64,000 nucleotides of DNA, from assembly GCA_024305405.1 (NCBI GenBank), contig JAKNDB010000098.1, forward strand, positions 3,839,501-3,903,500, read 5' to 3'. This document shows positions 12,060 to 26,000 of this stretch, piece after piece. Origin of the DNA: Dirofilaria immitis. Taxonomy: Eukaryota; Nematoda; Chromadorea; Rhabditida; Onchocercidae. A model generated the notes under the pieces. It saw nothing but the letters and a program-made list of their open reading frames with translations. It was not told the DNA's origin and made no database searches. Positions within the stretch are counted from its first letter, which is position 1. Each line of letters opens with the position of its first letter. The translations under genes and the position numbers were made by a program.

Positions 12060-15035
12060 CTAAGATTAAGCACATAATAATTAGACTTGATTGGTGATAA
12101 TTGTAAATTTAAATGAAAACAAACAACCATTTTTGGATCACTTCGGCAGTTTAAGAAGCAGTGTAATGGTGTAATTAAAATTTTAATCTATGTGCAACTC
12201 AGTATGTAAATCAATCAGTCACAAAAGAATATTCTTAAAATTCAGTTTTTGTAAGCTATTATAATAAAATGATTAGGATTAAGAGATGCTCTAAATTCAT
12301 CACTAAAATAAAGCAAGTGTCATTTGATAGAGAAACGACAACAAACGTTCAAGTATTGCTAGAAAATTTGAGAAAAAAGTCCAACTAAATTTCCTTTAAA
12401 AGATATTTTCTTACTGTAATAATTGTTATTTAAAAATATCTCAGAACAATAACGTGTTTTTAATAATTTCTAGTATTATTAGTATTTGTTACTTAATACT
12501 TGCTACTTAAAATCAAATAATGAAATGATTCTTCATAACTGCCTTTGCTTTAATTTTTCCTTAATTAGCAAATTTTATTTTTCATTATTTTTTCTAATTT
12601 ACTTTTAATAGACTCTTTCAATTCTTCATCTTCATCATAAAATAAACAATTTTTTTTAAAATTCGTACAGTTTAAATATCACTTTAGCATTTTGAGAAAA
12701 CCCAAAAATTTACAAGAAAAAAAAGACGATTTAGTGGGAAAAGAGAAATTTTGTATAAAATCAGCACAAACCTTGCGTATTCATTGATTTCATAAATATA
12801 TTTAAACCACATAAAATATTGAACTTTCCCTCTTCTTCTTTCAGATGAACGCTCGATTATAATACAATTGTTGGCACTAAAATGGTTAGTATTTTTATCA
12901 ATGTTTAATATTATATATTTCTTCATTTATTAACGTATCAATTCTTATCAGGCAGTTTCATTTCATTCCCTATTGTTTTATTTATATCAAACATTTACGA
13001 TGAAATGGGAGATTGCATGCAAGAAATAATTTGAATATAAAAATTGCATGCAGAAAAGATCTTTATAGGATGATTATACATAAAGGATATGAAAATTTCA
13101 TAAAGGACATATAGCAGAAATTACATATAAAAAGAAAAAATAATAAATATAAGAATAAAAGTGTACGTATCGTTATATAGGCGAAAAAAAAATAATATGT
13201 ATGAACACAAAATCATATAAATGATTAATAAATTTATTTTATTCTTTTTATACCTTTATAACCATATATTTATAGGTCACAAAAATTGACTTATAAAGAT
13301 TAAAAGCAGAAAAAATCGCATAAATGATTACGCATACATAACAAAAAATCATACGCATAAACATAAAAGTTGAAAACGTTATATATGATATATTATTAAG
13401 CGTACAGAAAAACAATTATCTATTAAAATTGTTTAAACAGAAGAATAAATGAATAAATTAATTGACTAGTGAAAATAAGCTAATTGATTGATTAGTAAAC
13501 AGCATAAATTATTGGGTGAAATAAAAAAACATAAACGGATAGATAATAAATAAATGATGCATAACATTTCGATTATATTTCTTGCCAAGTCAAAGGTTAA
13601 TGAAAGTAAATTAAATATACTTCAAACAGAAAACAACTCATAGAAGACAAATTAATTGTGAAAAAGCAATTAGAAAAACAATCATTCAACCCTATCTGTC
13701 TGATCCAAACAATTAGTCGTCTTGTGATAAGAAAGCAGCACCCGCTCTTAGCAAAATATTCTTTAGCGACTTTTTCACAAATTGATTTGTCACACTTTCT
13801 TGCAGTAAAAGCAAGCAAAGTAAATAAGTAAATGAGTAAATAAACAAAGCAAATAAATAAGAGATTAAAACATCAAACTTAAAAATAGGCGAAACAAAAC
13901 AACACCCAATAAAATCACAAAAAATAAATGTGATCGTCTTTTAAAAGACGTACGGCATATCAGGCCATATATATATTCTGCTACTTCATTACAATCCACT
14001 GAATGTGAAGTAGCATTAGAAAGTTGGAATTGATAGATTTTTTTATTCGGGGAATTCAGATTCATCCTGAAAGATAGATTTAATTTACTCATAGGAAGAT
14101 ATTATTGGCTTTATTTGTTTTTATTTAAACGATATATTGATGGATAAGTATTTTCTTTTCAATTTTATTTCACTTTTTCTTAATTCCATATGTTTATCAT
14201 CGATCATTACGTCTTTTGTTAATTGTTATGAATCATATCAGCTGGAGCATTATTGTTACTTTGATAATTCTATTGTATCTAGTAGTTAACTGATTCATTA
14301 GTTGTTTAAGCTTGATTTAGTAAGGGTAATTAATTATTTGTTTAAAAATCTTTTTCATTAGATTATTATCTTATTATCTAATATTTTGCGTAAACATCAA
14401 TAACCGATAAGTGACTAGATTTCTTAGAGAATTTAGCTCTTTTTCTTTTGCAAAAACTTTTCTTATGAAATTTGAATTTGGCAGTTTTTAAAAGTTGAGC
14501 TTAATCTGATAGAAATATGTCATTCTTAGTCTTTAATCTTTGGTTTTTATCAACATTTTTAATAACAATGTTTACTTTGTTTCGATAAATGTTAAACTTC
14601 AGGAAACTGCTTATTTAGGCACAAGAAATGCTTATTAAAATTGATTGGTTTTACTTTCTATGAGTAGTTTCTGGACCAGTGACGAGGTATTTTTTTTTCG
14701 ATGTATTTATTAACTTTCTCTGTTTTTCAATTCTTTCTTGTTTATCAGAGATATGGAAATAGATTTCTGAGTAGATAGGGCAATAATAAAAAGACGAGGG
14801 ATACATTTGGAGACGAAAGAAGGGAGGATGATATCAATTCGATATGTGATGATAACATGATGTTTTTAATAAATGTGGGATTCTATTTGAGATAGCTAAA
14901 TTTTAGGAAAGACTATTTTTATAGCAAAGCGAAACAACTTGCTTAATATCACCAACTCAGTCCAGAACTTTTCAATCAACATTTAATCGATTCCGAACAA
15001 TAAGAAAGCCTCAAATTGAATTAGAAACAAGTATA
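12060..15035. other. Intergenic between divergent farl-11 and clh-5
   Basis: AT-rich spacer holding the 5' regions of both divergently transcribed genes. It must contain the missing first exon or exons of farl-11. One candidate is a minus-strand exon starting with an ATG at 14065-14063, one base after a TTTCAG acceptor. No other gene or repeat family was recognised. Confidence 0.5.
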
Positions 15036-18000
15036 ATGATGGGTGACGATGATATCGTTTCTACTTCCAATACTGCACCACCAGTAGTATATGTTGAACA
15101 GAGTTGTCGCAGTGCATTAAAATATCGTGGTATGTTATTTATTTATTTCGTTTAAATTTAATTATATTTTTATGCTAATTTGGAAAAAATAGTTAAGGCA
15201 TTTATTGTATGAATTATTTATTTATTTCAAGTAAAAATCAACTATTTATATTGTATTCTAGGTGCAAATGGAAGTAATTTTATTGCATCAACAGATAGTG
15301 ATGAAATAACCATCGATGAAGCTTCATCACCAATAGAGAGGTTTCCACTTTGAGTCTTATGAGTAATGTTATTTGCATTTGCAGAAGTCCAGGAGATTTT
15401 GAAATAATTAATTTGGACTTATTTCGATAGCTAAGTTTATTTGAAAATTCAGAAAGTACTTTTATTGTGACAGTAGAAGTTTGTGCTGGATATAAGAAAT
15501 TAGTTTTCCGAACGAAGTTTTTTTACTTTATTCAGACTAGATTGACAGTATTGTATTTGTGTTTTCTTATTATTACCACAATGTTTTTTATAGCCGATAT
15601 GGTGATTTTCATACGATAGATTGGCAGAGAGATTTAGCACGCGACAGATTGCGCCATAAATTTATCGTGAAACGATCAAAAACTCCTTTTGGTAAATTAT
15701 ATAGTCTATGGGATGCGGGAAGTGGTTGGATATGTGTATTGATGGTCGGTCTTGCTGCTGGTACCATTGCTGGTATTATTGATATTGGAGCGCGTTGGAT
15801 GAGTGATTTGAAGGTAAGATTTATCCAAAACATACTTCTATCTGAAAACTTAATCGGCGATGTTGCTGAAAAATAAAATATGAAAATATTTAGTGCTATT
15901 TAGTGCTAAATGTTTTCGTATTTTTATAATAATATTCTAATTATTTTAGGATGGTATATGTGCCGATCGATTTTGGCTTGATCGTGAACATTGTTGTTGG
16001 TCAGCAAATGACAGTGTCTATAAAGATGCTGATTGTTCAGCATGGACATCTTGGCCTGAAATGATGCAATTTTATGATCGAAATTTTTTTATTATGTATT
16101 GGAATTATTTTTTTATTGTGGTTGGAGTGTACTGATGACAGGAGTAACTGTAGCTTTGGTTAAGGTATGTATCATATTGATAATTCAGCTTAATAGACTT
16201 TTTTTTGTATATTTCGATAGTTTTTATATTATATTAAGTGAAAATGATTTTTGTTTTGCGATGCTAGAAAAAAAAACAAAAATACATCTTAAAATTTGGG
16301 AACTGTATCTGAGGAGGAATGAAACCTGGGAACAAAAAATAATTGGATCATCTTTCCGAAGAAATAATTGAACATCTTAAAATTTATCTCTATAAGATTT
16401 CTCTTTTCAGGTGTTTGCTCCATATGCTTGTGGTTCGGGTATACCTGAGATTAAATGTATTCTATCCGGTTTTATCATCAGAGGTTATTTGGGTAAATGG
16501 ACTTTCATTATTAAATCGGTCGGCTTAATCCTGGCATCCGCATCGGGTTGGTAATATTTTTCAAATTTCTTTTACATTAAAACAAGAAAAAAACAGGAAT
16601 TTCAATTCAAGATTACTTTTAAATAAAATAATTTGTTTTCTGACATTTCAGGTCTAAATTTGGGAAAAGAGGGTCCAATGGTGCATTTGGCTTGCTGCAT
16701 AGGAAATATTTTCTCTTATCTATTCCCAAAATATGGCTCCAATGAAGCGAAAAAACGTGAAATATTAAGTGCATCTGCTGCAGCAGGTGTTTCAGTTGCA
16801 TTCGGCGCTCCTATAGGAGGAGTTTTATTCAGGTAATTTCAAAATTTTTAAAATGTTTCTAAAAAATTTTTTTAACGACTTATGAGAAACATTTGAGAAT
16901 GTACTGCAGTTCACAAATACTTTTTGTTGACCAGTTTATTTTGGAAAGTAAAATTTAAATTAGTTATCGAGAGCCATAATATTTCTGTAAATAAAAATTA
17001 AGTAAGGACTAAATCTAACGAGCTTTATTCGATAGCTATATTTGAAATATCTGAAATAAAAGATTACAGTTTGGAAGAGGCAAGTTATTATTTTCCGTTG
17101 AAAACTATGTGGCGTTCGTTCTTTTGTGCGCTTATTGCTGGAATTATCTTACGAATAATGAATCCATTTGGAAGTGATCAGGTATGCGACAGATATTTGA
17201 GTATCTATTTTTAGGATTCAAAATTAAGTTATTTGTTTTGTAAGGTTTTTTCTCCAAAGAATAATGGTCAAAAACTTCGAAGCATCTCGTACAGTTTGCC
17301 AGTATTACCTTTTTTGCCTTTGGTGTTTTAAAAGTAATAAATTTTAAATTTAATTTGCCATATTATGTGATAAAATTTAATTTTATTCATTTAACTTCGT
17401 TTTTAATTAAACTATTGCATCTTTTGAGTATCATACACATTTTATTTGGTAAATTTTGGTTGTATTTAAAATGAAAATTTATATGGAATTGGAAATTGCA
17501 GACTTCTTTGTTCCATGTTGACTATAGTATGAAATGGACTTTTGTCGAACTTATTCCATTTGCTGGTCTAGGCTTGTTTGGAGGTATCATTGGAAGTTTA
17601 TTTATATGGTGAGCTTTTTTAAATAAATTTTAATAAAGCAATTTTTCTAGTTTTCTTGGGATATATTATAGTTGATTGCACAACTCTCATTATTTTTCTC
17701 TTTTAGCACTACAAATTTATTCTCTTATTTTCTTGTGATAAATGTTTAACTAAAATTACACTTTTTTTCTTTTTTGAAGGGCAAATATAACGTGGTGTCG
17801 GTTTCGAAAAGCGAACAAGACTTTGGGTAGTAATCCGGTAAAAGAAGTTCTTGTTGTGACACTTATCACAGCATTCGTCAGTTATTTCAATCCATACACT
17901 CGTCGAAGTTCATCATCATTGATAAGACAAGTTGGTTTTTCTTTCATCATTTTGTATTCGGATAACGATTCTTTCTTTCTTGTACTGATTTAATTTATTC

Positions 18001-21000
18001 GAGGATTGTTGCCCTCTGATAGGTGTGTATTCGTTTAGTCGAAAACAAAAAGTGAAATTAAATTAGTGAGAAGACAGAATAGTTATGAAAAGCATTAATT
18101 AAACATAAGAGGAAGATATAATGTCAAAATTTAAAAAACATAAGAGGTATCACTTTAATCAAAACATGAATGCAACTTTTACATCAAATGATTTAATGCC
18201 TAAGAGTATATGACTAATATAATGAAAGTTTTATTTCTTAATTTAAATGCATTCCATTTCGGATCTTATCCTTTAAGTATTATTTTGTGTCATCTTTTTT
18301 TCAGTTCTGCTAGGTAGGGATTTTTTTCTATTCGAATAATTCCATGCATTTTAGCTTTTTGATCGTTGTGGTCCTGAAGATTTTATGATGGACCTCTGTG
18401 ATTATCAAAATAAAACATTTTCTTTCGATAAGGTGGATGATAATTATCATACTGGAGAGTTGGGAGCAGGAGTGCACGTAAGTAAAAATTCATTCATGTT
18501 AAGCGTTGCATCATGATGAGGGATTATATGAAGTGGATCATTATCAATTTTGCTAATATATCAGAAGCTTTATTTGCAAATGTCGTTTATTGGAAAATAA
18601 TCAAGTTTGAAATATGGAATAATTTATTTTATGTTTCCGTATATCTCTGAGTGATAGAAAAAATCTTCAGTATCCTCGTCAGTATGTATAATAATTGAGA
18701 AAAAGAGCTGTTGTTACGAACTGTATGATCAGAAATATTTTTATACCTATGATGAAGACACACCATAGGGCATTTCACTTAATGGATATAGTAATGGAAA
18801 ATGATACTTGTCTAAATTAACTTAAAATTGCATGTAGTCAGAAATAATGGAACATACTGCTTTTATTTCACAGTATGATAGATATTAACAAATAGGGTAA
18901 AATTAAAGTGATAAATTGTGATGGATATTGACCATAAAATTTATTTTGTAAAATTTTGAAATTCTTTCATTTTTACGATTATTTCATCTTTCAGAGCGCA
19001 TTTATTAAACTTATTTTGGCTTTGGTCATAAAATTGATATTAACAATATTTACATTTGGCATCAAAGTTCCTGCCGGTCTATTTGTACCAAGTCTTGCTA
19101 TGGGCGCTATTGCTGGACGTTTATTGGGCATCAGTGTAGAGGGCATAGCTGCATCTTTGCAAGTGTGTTGGAAATTTGTTAATTACATTTGTTTTATGAC
19201 TTATTTTTGTGAAAAACAACACATCCTAAAATTCATAATTTCATTTCACATTCCGGAACAGAACTCGAGGGATTTAAGAACTTCTAGTTTATATTTTATG
19301 TTAATGAAAAAGAAAGGACTAATATGCAGCGAAGTCAACACTGAAGAAAACTATCATTCAGTATAGAAATCTTATGTTGATTTACGTAAAAAAATTAAGA
19401 AAAATTATGAGTACAGTAGTGTTAAATAATAGCTAAAACAAGTATTAATGAGTTCATTTTCGAGTAAATAATGATTAAGTAATTATTCCATACATATTTA
19501 TAATATTACTTCAGAAAAATGCTGAAATACATAATACTATTTGGGCGTGCCAAGTTGGTAAGGATTGTGTTATGCCTGGACTTTATGCAATGGTTGGTGC
19601 TGCTGCCGTGCTTGGTGGAGTTACAAGGTAAGATTATAATGCTAAACTGTGTGAAAATTTATCCGAAATATTTAGTAAGGCATATTTGCTGAATTAGTTT
19701 GAATTCGGAAGTCTGGTTTTTTGTTTAGATGTTCATTTTTACAATAGAATTGAAGGATTGATCTTTTTATGTTTAGAAAGGTTTTAAACTTACATTTGCA
19801 ACCGAGAAGATTTGTTGAGATTGGGAAGATTTTTCTCGTTGCTCGTTTGCTCGTGTAATTAATTGACTTCACATTAAAGGATGACTGTTTCGTTGGTTGT
19901 AATTATGTTTGAATTAACGGGAAGTCTGGAGTTTATTGTTCCGACAATGGTTGCTACAATGTTTGCAAAATGGATTGGTGATGCATTTTACAAAATGGTG
20001 ATTATCCTTAACATTAAATTAGCGTTATAACAGATCAGTCTTGATATTCAATGCATATTTTGATAATAGCGAAATTATATTCAAATATTATGGCATCTCT
20101 TTTAATGAATGGAGCTATATTATTTTAGATGTTATATTGTTTCATTTTATCTGAACTGTTATTAAGCTCTAGCTGTTTCAGATCATTGATCTTGTTTATA
20201 TTTAACGATTTTAAAAGAAATTGATATTTCAGGGCATATATGATGCGCACATAGATTTGAACGGTTATCCATTTTTAGACAACAAAGGTGAATATCCATA
20301 TTCCACTGTTGCCATACAAGTAATGAAGCCTGGATCAGGTAGAAATTTTTGTTTTCAATAGAGTTTTCTTAAACATGTATTTGTAGAATAATTCGACTTT
20401 TTCAAATATTTTTCAGAAAAATCGGTGTTTTAGTTTTACATTGAATTTTCATAACTGGGAAAAAATGGACATTTTTGATATATTTTTCTCATTTTTTAGG
20501 TGGTGGCATGTTGCGGGTAATCACACAAGATACGATGACAGTTGGTGATATTGAAATTTTGTTGCGTGAAACTAATTATAATGGCTTTCCAGTTGTTATC
20601 AGTGAAGAGAATTTGTATTTAGTAGGATTCTGTCCACGGTTGGTACTTAGTTTTGTTCTTTTAAACGTTTACTTGGGCTAGTTTTATTATAAAATAAAAA
20701 TAGTATCTATAGATTTTGGAGAGCTTATTTTTTAATATTTTTAACTGGCATTTTAGGCGTGATTTGCAACTTGCTCTTCATTCTGCTCGTAAATCACAAC
20801 CTTACGTTGTCACCAATTCAATTGTTTATTTCAAGACAGATGCTCCAGAAGCAGTAGACGGTATTCCAGCACCACTACGCTTTCGTAAACTTATCGATCT
20901 GGTATTTTTTTCTTCTTGATGAAACAATATGTAAAATGTACAAATTTTTATCAATTTGAACACATGCTGTGTATTTTTCAATACTTCTCAGCTAATTGAG

Positions 21001-21504
21001 CTTCATATCTTTATTATATTGGATTTTCTAGACAGTGAACAATACGGACCTAGATTTCCAAAAACTAGTTTTTGGAAATATTCAGATTTATATGAGGGAT
21101 TTTAGAACTTTTTTATTTTCAAAATTTTCGTTTATACTTTACTGTATTCTTCTTATTGCGTACACACTGCCTAAAAATGGATTTTATTTGAATTCTGATT
21201 TCTCCAAGTATGTTAGTTGCTAAGAAATAACTCTTAGATGTAGGCTTGTGTTACTGGCAATTAGCATTAGATTTATAGAGAAATAGAATTGGTTTACTCA
21301 TTCAAAGAACGTTTTACATTGAATTTTTAGGCACCAATGACAGTAACCGATCAGACACCGATGGAAACGGTAATAGACATGTTCCGAAAGCTTGGCTTGA
21401 GGCAAGTACTCGTGACACGAAATGGTCGACTTCTCGGGATAATCACGAAAAAGGATATCCTTGATTTCATGAAATTGGGTGGTATTGAAAACAATTCGTT
21501 CTAA
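15036..21504 (+). CDS. clh-5: CLC-3/4/5-type 2Cl-/H+ exchanger
   Basis: Endosomal CLC exchangers swap two chloride ions for a proton to support vesicle acidification. Exons: 15036-15129, 15262-15340, 15594-15813, 15950-16164, 16411-16546, 16652-16832, 17070-17181, 17502-17608, 17780-17930, 18355-18477, 18995-19162, 19515-19627, 19880-19997, 20233-20338, 20500-20638, 20757-20901, 21331-21504; about 793 residues, usual for the family. Visible motifs: FHTIDWQRD near the N-terminus; selectivity motif GSGIPE (about residue 211); GKEGPMVH with the gating glutamate (about 253); [10 protein letters not shown] (about 309) with the internal proton glutamate, which marks an exchanger rather than a channel; [15 protein letters not shown]; and two C-terminal CBS domains (about 610-690 and 740-790). 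The start is the first of two tandem ATGs, in good family register. One T appears to be missing in the run 16108-16114; without it, a stop follows at once. Placement in the CLC-3/4/5 branch is firm; the exact worm symbol is inferred. Confidence 0.93.
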
Positions 21505-22992
21505 GTCATTTACTATCCTACCATTCTTTCTAAATCATTTACTATTCTTTCATTAAGAAATGCTTCCACTAAAATTGTAGCTGCAATTAATTAATATTTA
21601 ATTCCGGTTACTGCAAATAACTATTTGTTGCTGCGGAGATTTTTATGTATACAGCTTCCAACTTTGTTTAGCCAACTTTATTTTCATATATAATGATACA
21701 AAAAAAAAAAAAATTATAGAGATTCTGAGTCTTGTTTTCATCACAGTATATAATATATTCTTCGAAAAAGATGGATTAATGTGGGGAGAAAAAAGCGGCA
21801 AATCAACATATGAATTAATTTTGCGTGAAAAAGAAGGTCATAACATAAGTTAAATAATAAAATTATTAAATAATAAAATTCATCGACAAAAAAATATCGC
21901 AGTGATATCATGTTTTTCTCTTCTTGTGATAATTTGCAATTTTCTTCGGTCTGTGATTTTTGCCATGTTAGTACTTTTTATTCGTATTAATTTGAAAAAT
22001 TTTACAAATATATTATAATTTTACTTCATTTTTTCAAGGAACAATAGTGACAGCATCAATTATTAGTGAAAGAATGTTTGCGCAAATGATCAAATTGTTT
22101 TCAGGCCGCTGATTTGATAACATCACCCATCTTCCGGATTGAGTTTTATTTTTCTCCGGAATTAATGAGGCATTTTTCAGATGAGCTAAAATAAGGGATA
22201 AAAATGGAAAACAAGCAGAGATTGAATGGAAATAAACAAGAGGAATTCCTTAATAAATCAAAATATTTTATAAAAAAATATATAATTGATACTGCTAAGC
22301 ATTTTTTACCACAACGCATTGTTGATAATGTTGTGGCGAGAAAACGAGTATGAGAAAATATGGGGCTTCATAATTTTAGAAATCAAAGCGAAGTAATTTT
22401 CTTCGTTTATTTCTTCCGGTAAAAACTGTTTATTATTAATGATTATAAATCTTGCAAGTGAATCAGTAAGCTAAATTTGGCCAACATCGAATTTTTGCAT
22501 AAACTCTTCTTGAAGTTTACCAGTTCAGTTTGATAATGCTCACTATTCCAAAACTTCTTTTGTCTTAAATTCTCTCTTGCATTCACATTTTATGCTTGTA
22601 TGTATATATTTATTCGAATTATGTTTTGAAAATGCCATCTATTATTCTTTTTCTTCTATCCAATTGTGATGGTATAAAAGTTTTATTGCTGGAAAAATTT
22701 ATTTTTTCGATGATTTTTGCAAGCATGAGAAGTGGTTTTTTTCCATAGATGTTACTCAATTATTCATTTAAATATGAATTCTAAAATTTAAGTACTGGAA
22801 TTGAAAAAATGATTTTTGATATTATTCATATTTCAATGATTATTTTTTCTTTCTCTCCGAGAGAAAATAATCATAAGATTGATTTTTTCATTTTATTTAT
22901 GTTAGCAAAATTCCTTGTTAACTCTTCCTAGTGTTAGTTTGGTCATACAATTGCCATCATTAAATTTGTTAATGTAGATGATAATAATGATT
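21505..22992. other. Intergenic between clh-5 and SNAPC1
   Basis: AT-rich spacer with AATAAA-type signals near 21855-21875 that could serve the clh-5 3' end. No gene recognised. The two flanking genes are on the same strand 1.5 kb apart, so co-transcription is possible but nothing shows it. Confidence 0.45.
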
Positions 22993-23001
22993 TTTGTTTA
23001 G
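22993..23001 (+). promoter_or_regulatory. Likely spliced-leader trans-splice acceptor before SNAPC1
   Basis: TTTGTTTAG ends eight bases before the ATG at 23009. Nematode mRNAs often receive a spliced leader a few bases upstream of the start codon, and no upstream coding exon in phase is apparent. A cis-spliced 5' UTR intron is the alternative. Confidence 0.4.
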
Positions 23002-23008
23002 TGCAATC

Positions 23009-26000
23009 ATGCGTGGTCATGGTACCTCGGTAATGCCAATAACAGCTGGATGTCGAAAAGATATTGAACGTTTATTGAAAATGTATAAAGAAAAAGAAAC
23101 ACTTCGATATAAACCATTCATTGAATTATTTGATAAGACAAAATTTGCAACAATATTTATGGGCCGAATGAGTCCAGCTGAACTGTATGAAGTAAGTTAT
23201 ATTTTCATTCTTGCAATAGTAACTTAGATATATATATTTTCTTTATAGTATTAAAAATTATTAATATCATTTCACGCCTCGTTGAGATATATTTTCGGAT
23301 TGGACGAGATAACAGAATTCTATTCAGTGTTAATCTTTTGCTAGCAATGATTGAAATATTTTGAAATATGCCATCTATAAGATCTTAAGAAATGATTAAC
23401 ACTTATTATCATTATCAATCATTTTGTTTTATCAGCAGTGAGATAGCTTTCGTCATTGAAAAGAAAAAAATAATACAGCGAAATTGTTGTAAGTTAGACA
23501 ATTTAAGTATTTAAATTGTTATAAATTTTAGTTTAGTGAAAAATTGCTTCAAATAGCAATATCATATGCTATGTCATATCGTGAACGAAAACCAGCCGAG
23601 TATGCTGAGGAATCAACAACCGATAATGAGCCTATGTCATTATCAGATATACGATTTAGTAATGAAATGACTTTACAGGTATGAAATCTAAGTTTAGACG
23701 TTCAGGCATGCCGAAAGGTCTTTTTATAAGATATAGTTTAAGAATGAAGCTAAAAAAAACTGCATAATGATAACTATAGCAAAATATTATTATCTGGTAT
23801 ATGTTTTACTTTGTTAAAATGAATAATCGAGTAAAATGTTTTCTGGATTTAAATAGTTCATTGAATATAGTGATAAATTATGCAAATTTTTATTTAATGT
23901 AATACAGAATTTTGCTTTTTTTTTTTTTTAAGGAACGAATGTTTGGTGTATATCTAACATATGCGCTCTATTTTGTGCAACCAGAAAGTTATGTAGCACA
24001 AGTACGAGTTACACCAGATCAAATTGCTGATTTGATTGATTTTATCAATGATCGTTTAATTCCAGAACGACATATTGATGCATTTGCTGCTCTGTTCAAA
24101 CTTATTAATGGAGGAGCATTTCGTATATATGCTTTTGAAAAAGAAGTTATTTTTTGTTAAATTAGTTTTATTTTAAATATACTTCTGCGATTCGTGTCTA
24201 AAGGTGTGTTATTCCAAATCATTTTAATTTTAATCATTTATTAAACTTTGAAATATCACTTTAATTGCAAACTCGATCTGCAAAGAGCATGAAAATAATA
24301 GTAGATTCAAGCATATTTATAAAAATTTTGAACGCACCAAAGATATTGTTTTTTCTTCCATTAACGAATAAATCATGGAGTTTAATCAGTGATAAATCAA
24401 ATGGAATAATTTGTGAATTAAAATTATGAAACTGGATTGTACTCGATAAACAACTGTAATAGTTATTGCAAATATTTAGCCATTTTTAAAAGTAACAATT
24501 GGGTAATTAATTTTCAGCATAATCCATTGCTACATCGTCGCTTTGATCTAAGAGAATTAGATGAAGGTGGTTTAGATGAAACGGAAATGCAGGAACATAG
24601 TTTTCTAAAAGCACTCGGTGATGATATAGTCCTTACACAAGCCGATATCATTTGCAAACGGTTTGTTTATTATTTACAACAAAATTTGATATAAATAAAA
24701 TTTCAATGAAAAAGTGTGGAATATCCGTAGTTCTCTTTATCATCTAGAAAATGCATATTCTCGATCAGTATCTGCTAATTTGTCGATTCAATTAATATTA
24801 GATCAAATTTTCAGATATTTGGCTGCAAAGAAAAAGCCAATCTTCCTTCTGATTTAAATATAAATTTAGTTCAAACAACAGTATCAGAAATTTATAATGA
24901 GTAAGTTTTTTCCTTTGTTAATTCAATTTTTTAATGTTATTTAGAAAACAAAATCAATTTCTTCTTAATTTTAATTCTTAATATTTTAGTTTTTAATAGA
25001 TTCTGTTTTTTTGGTAGTGACTTTTATGCTGAGTTAAAACGCCACATCCAAATCCGGTAAAATCTAATATTTGAATGTTAATGAAAATTGCTTGATGTAC
25101 GTAAGCAAGCATTTCATCTTTTCTGAAATATATTTCATCAAAATTTTAAGAAATTCTACATATATTAGGATTCTCTAGGAAACTTTTATAGTGATTTTAT
25201 TTAGCATATCAAAAGACTGATATGCTTTTATACTGTTAATGGTGCCTCACATTAGCTAATATTGCTATTTTTTATAACTAATATTGCTTACAATGAATTA
25301 AAAATTCAGATTGCTTATATATATTTTCAGTATTTTACAAAGTACGGGAGCAGAAATGGAAGCAATTTCATCACCGAAAAAGACGCCTCATCAAAATTCG
25401 GTAAAATAATTTCTTGAATTCAGTATGAGATTTATATATTTTCTCCTTATTGATTTATTTAATTTATATAATCTTAGGGTCGATTTCGTTCAGCACTTAA
25501 AGAGAAGGCTTATAAATCACATATTGTTCACGCTCGACATCAGCGTTATCTTGTGGATCCATCGGTTTCTCCAACAAACACTGAAACGGAGCAAAATATG
25601 GTATCTGCAACACAGGTACCATATTTATTTATTTCTTTTATTACAAAAAGATATAGTATAAGATATATTTTATCTAAACTTCAGCATTTGCAGTCATTTT
25701 GTTTGCTTATAAGATTAGATTTTGTTAATGATATTGAAGTTTTATAAAACACTCATCTGGGAACCTCAAATAGTCCAAAAAGGACACTAATTGGCTAAAT
25801 TAGATTATGCAAAGCTTGCGGTGATCTAACTAATATTTGTAAAGGAGTAATGATTTTAAAATGACATTGCGATGAAAATAATAATTTTAGATATTAAAAA
25901 CTTTGAAACGTTATTCAGCAAGTGGATCCGAAAAAGGCATGGAGGGTGAGGATATAGATGATGTTTTATTACAATCTCAAAAAAACAACTAGATGAAAGT

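Noticed and set aside
12684..13818. Minus-strand open frames in the farl-11 / clh-5 spacer
   Set aside because: No conserved motif or suitable splice phase; composition like the surrounding non-coding DNA.
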